Below are positions 47,123 to 58,117 of a stretch of DNA of 64,000 nt, in pieces. Made by a program: the position numbers and the translations under genes. The DNA lies in NCBI GenBank assembly GCA_907165135.1, contig OU015568.1, positions 4,162,501-4,226,500 of the forward strand, written 5' to 3'. Numbering within the stretch: the first letter of the stretch is position 1; every line of letters begins with the position of its first letter. The notes beneath the pieces are model-generated. The model did not search any database. It was not told where the DNA came from and was given only the letters and a program-made list of their open reading frames with translations. This DNA is from Oikopleura dioica (Eukaryota; Chordata; Appendicularia; Copelata; Oikopleuridae).

Positions 47123-47709
47123 ATGAAAATATTATTTTTCATTTTTTTTTGTTTGCCACAGCAGGGATTTTATAAGACCAAAATCTATCAAAACCGACCT
47201 TTATAAAAAATCTTTCACTACTGCCACTAGAATGGTGCGATCAGTGGTGCCATTTTCTTACTCACTCCACGCGAAGGTTATGAAATTTCGCGCAGCTTCC
47301 ACAAATTTGGCGAGCAGCCAATTTGTTTACCTTCTGACCTTCTGTAAAGTACTGTACATATTTGAATACGATTGAGAAATATGTCTCTGTTACTAGCGAG
47401 GTCAAAAATGATTCAAAAAATTAAAGCCATAAACCCAATAAATTATTTTTTTACGTTATTTTTTCACATTTTGACATCCGGCCAGCAGCACCGGAAACAG
47501 GCGAAACAAGTTTCTCGTCAATCGTGTCTTTGAGCTTGTGAAAAATTATTTACGGCGTTGATACGATGATAAATCAGGGGGCTAAAATTGAAACGAGTCT
47601 CATAATCAGTTATTCCGTTTTTTGGAGTCGGACCGACATTTTGATTAATAGACTTGATGGACCTGACTTTGATAGATCAGCCTGTTGGCTAGACAATCTG
47701 AGAAAAAAA

Positions 47710-47856
47710 CTGAGTCAGGGTCTAAAAGATCTTTTATAAAAAGCCCTGAATGAAGATATAAATTGATACGGATATTTTCGAAGGCGATTTGCGGCTTTCT
47801 TTTTAAAAAAGCCGCTGCGCGGCTTTTCATTTAAGATCTTTCAGACCCTGACTCAG
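47710..47856. mobile_element. Short MITE with CTGAGTCAGGGTCT ends
   Basis: 147 bp bounded by CTGAGTCAGGGTCT and its exact complement AGACCCTGACTCAG, followed inwards by an AAGATCTTTT-like block on both sides and an internal GCCGC-rich hairpin. Confidence 0.7.
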
Positions 47857-48966
47857 GATGTCAACACAGGTTGATGCGCTCAGATAAATATTTTTAAGAA
47901 AAAATGATACTAAGATCCATGCTCAAATAAAAAAAGATAACTCGACATACCATTTTTTGCTAGAATCAAGCCGAATCCCATCCATCATTTTTGTCATTTA
48001 TGGAATCGCGGAATGAAAAGTCTGATTTTCATAATTTAATGACGATCTGTGTTTTTATGATGAAGGAAGTCGTTGGAGCTGATTTCTGGAAAATTAATTG
48101 CCGCACGTCGAGGGTGGGCAATTTTTTAGCCGCAACGAGTCGTTCTTGATTTCCGATTTGGTGGTTTATGAAGTTGATCTTAAAGTTCAGAGCTACTTCT
48201 TTTTATTGAAGAAAATTCTCAAAAAAGAGGCTTCAAAGGGATTTTATAACAAATAATAGTGAAAATAAGGGGGTAACTTGGGGTTTAGTTGACTAAAAAG
48301 TCGCCAAAGAATAGGGGATTTTCGGTGAGACACCCTTAAAAGTAATGACAGAATTCTGATCTGGCGCCATTCCAGAGCTGTGGCGTGAGAGGAAATTATA
48401 ATATCAGAATTGGAGGTAATAATGCAAATATCACAAGTTGTGTGCGCATTGCGATCGTCGTTCAGAAGACACGAGTGTTTACAATTGCAAGTATCAATTC
48501 GGGCCTAATAGTCTAAGAACACAAACTTCAAATTTATCGAACCAGCTTTTGCCTGTTTTCAGAATAGATAGAAAAATCACTAGAATTGGATTAAGAGAAG
48601 TGAATTGAAATCAACGAAGAGAATTGACTGAAGATAAGAAACAGGAACGGATCAAAGATAAATTCCCTTCTTTACGGAATAAAACCAATTATTCTCAGAT
48701 AACCATAAAACAGTACGTAGCTCAACGAATTTATTTTTTCCCTATCTTTCATATTCGACGATCATAATTTATCATTCGTAAGTTTCACCCAGGCCAATCT
48801 AGCATAATGCTGACAATTTGTTAAATCCAATTATACTTATCGTAAATCTTTTCAGGATATTTTCAAAATAATAATTATACTTTCCTTCGGCTGAGCTTTG
48901 AGAATCTAAATATATTGCTCCTCAAATACTTCTTTATCGATCCTCAAACTCAGAGTTGCCTGAATC
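47857..48966. other. Intergenic upstream of the NPC1-family gene
   Basis: AT-rich with no coding frame. It should contain the promoter and 5' UTR of the gene starting at 48967; no element is identifiable. Confidence 0.45.
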
Positions 48967-51900
48967 ATGTGGTGGTGGTGGCTATTACTAGCCACCGTTC
49001 AAGGCAACAATGACCCTCTTCCTGCGCCCGAGTACACAGGCGGTGCTGGAAAATGCGTCATGTCTTGGACGAAATCAGACGGCTGCGGAAAGAACCCGCG
49101 ACTGACAGCGATCGAGACAGATTTCAGAAGCCTGCCAGATCCGGACTTGGGCTGGATGGATGATAATGGAAGGGAGTGCATTCTGAATAATCGAACAAGG
49201 GACGATCCAGATCCAGGACTGCCAGATCTCAGCCCTTTATTGGACCTCGTTGGACCCAATGCTGCCCCTTGCTATGAACCAGCTGGGATCGATGCTGAGG
49301 AGCCAAACCGTTTGCACCAAAATCTTCTTCAAAAAATCTGCCCGAAATTCGCAGAAACACATGACAAAGTCTGTTGCTCATACCCGCAAATGCAAGATTT
49401 CGACAAGAAATTTAACAAGATGTACAAGGGTTTTTTCCAAGCCTGTCCCTCCTGCCTCAAATCCCAGCTCGAGTACTACTGCAATCTCTACTGTCACCCA
49501 GAGCAGAGCGATTTCATCACTGTCAATCAAGTCTTCAACGCGACAAATGACAAGACGGAAAAACAAGGAGTCGATCATTTTACCGCCGCTCTTCCAATTT
49601 CTTACACAGACGATCTCTTCGACACCTGTAAAACTGTGAAATTTACTTGGTTTGTCAACACTCCTTGCATCAATGATTTGATACCGAGTGATGGCTTGGC
49701 GAGAAATTTGGTCTATGATAGATTCTGCAGGGATGTTCCTTCTAAAGATTGCACTCCATATGTTTGGCTGAACAATCAAGGTCAAGCAATAACAGAATGG
49801 CCTCGCTTTGGAACACTCAACAATGTCAAAGCGGGTCCGGAGGACGGCCCGGCTGGACATGTTTATAGTTGCACTGAAGATCTCACGCCAATATATGCGG
49901 CGCCAGGGATCGATGCCGATACACCTGTGGAATGTGGCTGCCAGAATTGCGCAGAAAGCTGTCCCGAAGTGAAAGAAATCGACCTTCAAGACCCATTTCA
50001 TCTTGACCAAATCGACCGGTCTTTCGGCTCATGTTTGTTTCGACCAACTTGTGGGCCGAATTATTTGATTCCAAACGGCGACGGGTTAAACCGACCAGAT
50101 GTGCCGTGCATGGCATACGATCGCCCAGCCTACGAGTGGAGGGAGGAGAACGATGCGGACAGAGGTTTTCTAGAGCGCTTGTACGAAGTCTGCCCGCGAT
50201 ACTTGAACAATTCCCTCGACGGAACTTATACAATGACATGTTGCGATCAAATCCAAATGAACACTCTTCGCGACCAAGTTTCTCAAATTCGTCAGCTTTT
50301 TGGTCGATGCCCTGCTTGTGTCGAAAATGCCATCAATATGTTTTGCCACTCCACTTGCGCTCCAGATCAGGCGTCCTTCATCGACCCCTGATCGGATTCA
50401 ATACTGTCGATCGAGACGGAAACGAGGCGATTGGAATCCACAGGGTGAATGTTTATCTGACAGAAGATTACGGAGAGCGGCTTTGGCAGAGCTGCAAGGA
50501 TGTCAACTTTCCGCAGACGAATGGAAAAGTCATCGAGGGTTTGATGTGCGATGGGCTTGTAGGAGATGACTGTAACGTCGAAACATGGTTGAATTTCCAA
50601 GGATCCACGAACAATGGCTTTTCCCCGCTGACGTATAACTATATTACCGTCGAGATGGGCGCGAAATCAGGAAAAGAACTCGACTTTGAAAATCGATGGA
50701 AAAAGCCGAGAGGGTTAGAGCCGCTGCCTGAAAGTGATGTTCCAAACGGAGCTATCCCTAAGACCTACGAAACCTTTCAATGCGAAAATGTTTACACAGA
50801 TCCTTACAGTGGAGTAAGCGGAACTTGCTCTTGTCAAGATTGCGAGGCAGTTTGTCCTGGTCTTTACGAGTACCCAGAGCCCGAACCCAAACCGACAATC
50901 GGGTCGATGGATAAATGGGCTTTCGTGGGCATGATGGTCGGAATTCTCCTCGTAGTTTTTGTCGTCACCTTTTAGTCGTCCGAAAAGCAATCAAAAACTG
51001 CCTCAAAGATGATCAAGTTCAAAGTGTTTCTCGAGAAAACATCGAGAAGAAATACGAAAAGAAAACGATCGATCCGTCCGAAATTCCTTGCATGGACAAA
51101 GTGCGATACAAGTCTGTCATGTTTCTCCAGTCAGCGTTTCATTGGTGGGCGAAAAGATTCGTTCTTCGTTTCCCAATACTCAATATTCTATTCTCCGTCG
51201 CTTGGACTGCTACTCTTCTAGCAGGATTCAAAGATATCGAATTCACAACAGATCCGATTCGATTGTGGGCCTCGCCAGAAAGCAGAAGCTTCAAGGAGTA
51301 CACAAAATACAATGAGTATTTCAACCCTTTTTATAGGGCTTCAATGATGATCGCAAGATTGAGGCCGGAATATGCAAAAATGAATGGGGGCGACTTTCAA
51401 TACTCTTCTCCTCAGGAATTGATTGACATCATCCGATGTCAATATTTATGAATAAGGAAAACATGAACTCTTTTAACCTTGACTTCTTCAGCAAGGCCGA
51501 TTGCCTTAGGGAATTGTCTACTAGACAAAGCGACAAAACTCGATAAAAACTCTTTGTCAATCAAATTAAGGGAACATTCACAATCGACAATTCATTAAAA
51601 CGAGAATACTGGGATGAACTGTACGACCTTCAGATGCGTCTCAAGAATCTCAATGCTTCGTATGAGTTTGACGGAGAAAAACGTTATGTTACCTGGGATC
51701 AAACCTGTCTCAATCCTTTGGCGAAAGAAGAAAATGGCTGCTCCTTGTTTTCGCCGTTCAATTACTTTCAAAACGACCGAGATTTGATTTGGAAAGACGA
51801 TTGGTATTTCGTAAAAGTCGATCAAACTCGAGAGGAAACGAGTTATTTGGATCACTTGATTTACTGCGCCAGATCTCCGTCAAGTCTCGGAAACAAGTTC

Positions 51901-54900
51901 TTGGTGAATATCGAAGATGACTTTGTCAATGGACTTCCCTGCGCAGGAGATTTTGGCTCACCAATTTTCCCCTATCTTGCTTTTGGTGGATACGAAGATG
52001 ACGATTACTGGAATGGCGAAGCAATGATTTTCAACTTCATCAATTCGAATGTCGAGGACAAGGATTCGGAAGAATTTGCGCGAGTTATGGCTTGGGAAGC
52101 GGAATTTATCGATATTATGACAGAAGAAGCGCCGAAATTGAAATACTACGATGTTGCGTATTTCTGCGAAAGATCTATCGAAGATGAGATTGACAAGACA
52201 GCTGAAGAAGATGTGGGCATCTTCATCATCGCGTATGTTGTCATTTTCTTGTACATCACTATCGCTCTTGGAAAATATTCGAGCATCAGGCGAGTTCCAA
52301 TCGACATGAAAGTCTCTCTCGCTGTTTCTGGCATCATCGTCATCCTCGCCTCCGCATTCGCAGCTACTGGAATCTTTGGCTGGCTCGGCGTTGCGTCAAA
52401 TTTGATTGTTGTTGAAGTCGTTCCTTTCCTTCTCCTAGCCATTGGCGCGGATAATGTGTTCATTCTCGTCATGGATATTCAGCGAGAAAAGAGAAGAGAT
52501 GGAGAAAGCTTGGACGATTTGATCGCTCGGGTATTTTCAAGAGCTGGACCGAGTATGCTTCTCTGCGCGATAACAGAATCAACGGTGTTTTTCATGGGGT
52601 CTGTGATTGATATGCCAGCGATAAAGGTACGACTAAGAATGCAGGAAGAGGAAATACAAATACGAAATTGCTATCAATGACATTCTTATAATAAAAAGCA
52701 AAATTCGTTAATTATCTTACCTGATTATGGTCTTTCATCTTTCAGTAATACTCGAAAAATTTTAGGTTTTTGCATTGAATGCCGGAATCGCCATCCTCTT
52801 CAACTTTATCCTACAAATCACCGCCTTCCTCGCCATCGTCAAGCTTGACCTATCCCGTCAAAACGGAAATCGATGGGACATCATCTGCTGTTACAAGTCC
52901 CGCTCTGATAAAGATGCGGTCAACGAAAACAAAGAATCAGTCATCGACAAGTTCTTCAGAAATTACTTCACGCCGGTTTTGATGCATGATTTGGTCGGTT
53001 TTGTGGTCATTTGCGCGTTTTCAGCGATGTTTGGTTACAGTTTATACAGTATTTCAACAGGTAATTCTGCACCAATTTACATTTATAAATGAATAAAAAT
53101 TATTATTGATGATCAAGTGAAACATCTTTTTATAAATACCGACAATTCGAGCTGAAAATAATTTTATGGTTTTCAAAAAATGCTTTTAGCTGTGGTTGGA
53201 TTGAATCAAAATCTCTCCGTTCCTCTCAACTCTTACGTCGCCAAGTATTTCGACTTCATGGAGACGTATCTTATGGTCGGCGTCCCTGTATATTTTGTTC
53301 TCGAGGGAAAATACCCATTTCACAAGGAAGAGTTTTCAAATCTGATCTGCGGAACATCTGGCTGCGATTTGTTTTCTCTTTCTGAGCAGATTTCAAGAGC
53401 TTCTCTACAACCTGAAAAGTAAAGTATTTGTCTGATAGACATTGTTTATATTTCAGGTCAAAAATCGCTACCCAAGCAACAATCTGGGTTGACGACTACA
53501 AAGATTGGCTCAAACCCTCTTCCTCTTGCTGCCGAACTGAAAACTGTAACTATCGAATCGACCCCGATGATCCGGAGTACAATCAAAAGTGCGATTTCTG
53601 CCCAGCCAACGTCGACGCTCCTGCTTTCCCAATTTTCGAAAATTCCTGTCTCGACTGCCAACGAGGCATTTTGTCGCCAGAAAAAGCTGAAGAAAGCTTC
53701 AAAACATATCTTGATTACTTTTTGCTAGGTAAAAATTATCTTTCCTTTTTCTTTTTCTTACAAGTTAAGATAAACCAAACGAATTCTGCTCAAAAGGTGG
53801 ATATGCGTCCTACAGTGCAGCTGTTAACTACACGATGGCGGATGAAGTCGTCTATGATTCCATCGCAGCATCAGCTTACATGGCTTATCATCCTGTCTGT
53901 GTTGATTCCGTTGACTGTCAGGTACTGGCCTATTGCTTTTTGGGCATGGGACTCAATTCAGTTTAGGCAAATCTCGAGATGGGACGAGAATTAGCGCATA
54001 ACATCACTTTGACGATTCGAGAAAAAGTTGCCACCATCAACAACCAGTCAGGTCTCGTTCTTGGGGATGAAGACTACGTCGACCCTGAATCCATCTCTGT
54101 CTGGACTTATGCCATCTACTACCCTTACTACGAACAGTACATCACTCTTGGTGGAGATGCTTTGATTCAACTTGGTATTTGTCTCATCCCAGGTTTGAAA
54201 GAAAGAGATGAAACTTGTCGTTCACGTTTCTTTAAGTTTTTGTCTTCACATTCATTCTGCTTGGATTCGACGTTGTTTCCGGACTGATAGTTTTGGTTAC
54301 TGTTGGTTTGATTGTCATTGATACTTATGGCTTCTGCGTTTTGTGGGATGTTGACATGAATGCTCTAACACTTATAATTATGGGCTAAGATTAAGTAGAT
54401 TCAATCAGACAAAACCTTAAAAAATCAGTTTCTTAATCTTCCTTCTCTATCAGATCGATCTTATATTAATTTTAGGTCAGGTTATCACTGTTATAATTTT
54501 ACTCATTAGAAAAGTTAGAAAGCATCCTTTTGGTTTTTGAAACAGATTTTTTCTAGAAAAAGAAGAAGCAATTAAATTAAGCCCCCTCAAGACCTGATTT
54601 CCGCTGCAGGCCTTTCCGTTGAATTCTGTGGACATACAGTCAGAACATTTGCCTTGACAACAGAAGGAACAAGAAAAGACCGAACAATCCAGACGATGTC
54701 TGTCATGGGCCCTAGTGTCCTTCTCGTAAGAAATCAACTGAAAACGAAAACTGAGTGTTTCTATTTAGGGTGTCGCTCTGACAAATTTGCCTGGAATCGT
54801 GTGCCTAAACTGGGCCAGTGCTCAGCTGATCGAAATTTTCTTCTTCAGGATGAATTTTGTCATGACTTTGCTTGGCATTGCTCATGGATTGATTCTCCTG

Positions 54901-55149
54901 CCGGTTATTCTCGCCTATTTCGGTGAGGCTTTCTTCATCACTCGAAACAAAAACCTTTCAGGCCCAAATCCGAACAAAGCAAAAATATACGAAGAACAGC
55001 AAGAAGCTATCGCCGAGCTTGGAAGAACTCGATCAGAAACGAAAACGGACAAAAAGACCGACTCGATCAAAATGAAGCCATCCTCCAAAATCGACCCGGC
55101 GGAGCCATCTGCGCCAGGATACGCTGATTTGGAAGAATCTGCTTTCTGA
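48967..55149 (+). CDS. NPC1-family sterol transporter, duplicated N-domain
   Basis: Patched/NPC1-family protein of about 1,600 residues. Signal peptide MWWWWLLLATVQG. Two successive NPC1-type N-terminal modules follow: CCSYPQMQDF...CPSCLKSQLEYYC (about 49370-49500) and CCDQIQMNTL...CPACVENAINMFC (50240-50355). Each is followed by its own linker ending in a Cys-rich loop (CGCQNCAESCPE; CSCQDCEAVCPG). Then TM1 and the middle lumenal domain, and the sterol-sensing domain (about 52190-52860; RSIEDEIDKTAEEDV, VVEVVPFLLLAIGADN). Then the C-terminal lumenal domain and the final membrane bundle (LSVEFCGHTVR), ending ESAF. Exons after 51415: 51571-52626, 52766-53060, 53190-53418, 53457-53728, 53797-53921, 53967-54192, 54237-54383, 54610-54725 and 54769-55149. 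Exon 1 needs two 1-nt frame corrections (50385-50388 C-run; about 50968). Donors at 51416 (GA) and 54384 (GC) are non-canonical. Confidence 0.85.
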
Positions 55150-56725
55150 GAGAATCGGACAAAATCGGACAGAGCGAATAGGCTTGTAAAATTTTCACTG
55201 TACAAAATTAGAATTTGAAAAATCCTATGAGATTATGACAATACATCAGTTATTTGAATCTTCAAATCAATTTTCCATTTTCATTCGAGACAGAAAAAGG
55301 TTCTGAATCGCACGATCGTGAGAGAGAGAAAGAGAGAGCAAACAGAGTCAAATGTCGCGTGACTTGAACTTGAACTGTTAAGTTCACTCCAAGGTCCAGT
55401 TGTCTCTCAGACTCGATCCGAGCAGCACGCCGTGGAGACAGAGAAACATGTAAGTTCATTTGTGTAATGAGCAAAGCGCAAATAGAAGTCTGTCAGATTC
55501 GTTTTCTCCCAGACTGGGATCTCGGAAGACTTTATTCGCGAATCGCGAAGAAAAAAACGCGTGAAAATTACGACCTCTGAGTAACGTCTCAACGTCCTTG
55601 ATCAATAAAATTTCTAAAAAGGACTCTTCAAGATCGCAATTTTCAAGATTATCGTTCTAGTGATGAGTTATTTACGGGCAAATTTCGTTACAAGAAAAAT
55701 TTAAAAAATACATAAAACCATATTATTTGACCAAAACATCTATTTTCCATTGAAAATGACTGAAAAGAGCATTATTATTGCAAGTTGGAAGGCTACAAGC
55801 TCTCATCTCTTCAGAAATAAGACCTAAAATTAAAGGGTTCCGTCGATTTTTCGAAGCCGTAATGGGCCAGCTCAGGTTAATGGGATTCTTTTCTAGAGCA
55901 TTTTTCATCCCACTAACCCAAATCCTGACTTATCAAAGGCTCTGTGTAATATTTTTGCTTGTGTCTTTCTCTGTATCTTCCTCTCTCTCTCTCCGTTATT
56001 GAATTTCTTTGATCTAGAAGTTCGTGGAATTTTTATCAAAAAAATCGATAATTATTTCTCTCTTTATATTTCCCCGTCCGCCCGGAGAATATTCCGCAGG
56101 AGACGAGTGCGGTAGCTTTTATTGACTCAAAAATGCTGACTGGCACACTCTGGCTTCGTCGCTGAGACTCGATGCCAGTTCGGTCGCGATTTTGGCCTTC
56201 GTCCTTGTTCAATGATCTTTCAAAAATTTCAGAAAAATATTACAAGAAATCTTAAATCATTGAGATTTTGGATAAAAAAAATTGGATAAAAAAGTGTTTA
56301 CGAGTTCTAAAAATCTATAAAAAATGGCGAAAAAAAAAGATTTTTTTTTTATTTAAAAAAGTCGCAGATCCTGAAAAATTATTATATAAAAATTTCTCTG
56401 AGAGGTGCAAAAGCAAGAAAAAAAGATGAAAGAAGCCGCCTCTACAGAGAAAAATAAGCGCCGGAGGCGAGTCAGGGTCAGGGCAAACAAGTATTACGAG
56501 ATGACATGCTTTCGTCACGTGCCAATTCAGAATCGCAACCAGCAGATGATTCGGTTTCAATCACAAAAGAACAGGAAGATTCATTTTACAAAAAAGTACT
56601 TCTGACTAGAATTTGAACAAAGAAATCAAGGAAGAAAACACTCATTTTTCGATCGAATGATTTATTCATAAAAAATCTCTCCAGTCATCACAAAAACTTT
56701 TTTGATGGAGCAAAATGAGGGTAGT
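55150..56725. other. Intergenic, no gene seen
   Basis: Includes GA-rich simple sequence (about 55318-55340) and T/A runs. No coding frame with a start, splice signals and protein-like composition. Confidence 0.5.
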
Positions 56726-57080
56726 TCATTGTTTGACAGATGGAGTGCGCTTGACTTGAGCAGAATCTTGTTCTGTAGATGGTTGTTGAGCTTCGAACTC
56801 GACTTTTTCCAGGACAGGTTTTTCTTCGAAAACATCACATGGCTCTTAGGAATCCTCTTTTTATTACCCATTCTGTGATTTTGACTTTACCTTGTTCTTG
56901 AGCTTGTTGAACTTCTGGAGCAGCTTTTTCCGCTGGAACTTCAACTGGTTCCTCTCCCAACGATGCGCGAACCTTCTTGATCATTCCACCAACCTGGTCT
57001 AAAATGACTGTAAATCAACTCCTCCATCACATTTGAAAATCACCAGAAATGCTCTGAATTCGTTGTTGAAGACCGCTCAT
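56726..57080 (-). CDS. Small disordered Glu/Gln-rich protein, 80 aa
   Basis: Three exons, each too short to stand out as a frame: 57080-57044, 56998-56891 and 56823-56726. They add to 81 codons with canonical GT-AG joins (TCTG|GTGATT...TTTTAG|ACC; CAAG|GTAAAG...CGAAG|AAA). The protein starts MSGLQQRIQSISDQVGGMI, likely a short amphipathic helix, then has VRASLGEEPVEVPAEKAA and a Gln/Glu/Pro-rich tail ending RTPSVKQ. It has no signal peptide or membrane segment, so it is probably cytosolic. Family unknown. Confidence 0.65.
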
Positions 57081-58117
57081 TTTCGTAAATTAAAAAACTC
57101 TATGTAATCACTCTTTGCGAAAATTGAAGTAAGCTGATTATGAAGCTTTCTGCTGACTAAAAAGCAGTTAAAATCGGCGAAAGAGTCGTTTTACTTTTAT
57201 TTACGATTTATTTTAACGATGGGACCGTCTTTTACCCGGAATTTTTACGATTATTTGACACGGAAGTTAAATTTATTCATAAATTCTCAAGTTTCAACTA
57301 TCGATAAACCAAAAATCGCGAAAAAAACATCAAAAATGTCCAAAAACATAAAGCCGACCCAAACTGAATGATAAAGTTTAACTTATAATAATTTTCAATT
57401 ATCATAATTTTCAACGGGTGACTGCCCACACTTCTACTCCTATCCTGTCGCGGGCCAACACTATTGGAGTACTTTATTTTTGAATGAGTTCTTTCAAAAT
57501 ATATCTTATGAGATAAGCTCCCCCTTCAAAATAATAAATAGAAAAAGGATAGAGAAATCTCTGGTCAGAAGAAATAAGAAGATGGTTTTCCTCAAATGGA
57601 CGCTGAGATTATTTATTGGAATGATTTTGCTAAGGGTTGAAAAAATTACTTGACCGCCAAAAGGGAAAAATTACCATATTTGTGCAAATTTTACTGATGT
57701 TTTTCTTGTGAGGTTGCACAGTTTGTATACCAGGTAACAGTTGGTTAACTTAGAGCTTCGTTAAGGTCGATAACAGTAACTCATTTTTGCTATAATATCC
57801 AGATAAATTACTTTTGTGAAATCTCGTACATGCAAAGAAAATAAGACTCATATGGTGAGCAAAAACTTTATTTCTAGAATCAGAAGATTGCTTGAGCTGA
57901 GCAATCTTCTGATTCTAGGATAAAGTTTCATTTTTTGCGGCGATATAAATATGAGAAAGTTATTCAATTTCTCGGACTAAACCAATTTTTGGAAGTGATA
58001 TTTTGGATCACAAATAAGATTGCTGTATTTGGCCTACCGGCCAATCAAAACCCTTTCCATAAAAATCTGTTCCGAAAATTGGTTCTACCCAATTTCTCTG
58101 GAGATAGATTAAGCTAA
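57081..58117. other. Intergenic; should hold the GPCR's first exon
   Basis: No start exon for the downstream receptor gene could be fixed. An ATG at 57951 opens only a short frame. A long hairpin is at 57863-57928. Confidence 0.4.
57863..57928. repeat. Near-perfect 29-bp hairpin
   Basis: The left arm contains CTAGAATCAGAAGATTGCT and the right arm its exact complement, separated by a 7-nt loop; pairing continues outwards through AAACTTTAT/ATAAAGTTT with a 1-2 nt bulge. Size fits either a transposon remnant or a microRNA-like precursor; the sequence cannot decide. Confidence 0.6.

Noticed and set aside
57935-58117. ORF before the GPCR as its signal exon
   Set aside because: The frame stops at 58115-58117 in a different phase and the start is not a convincing signal peptide; the first exon is left open.
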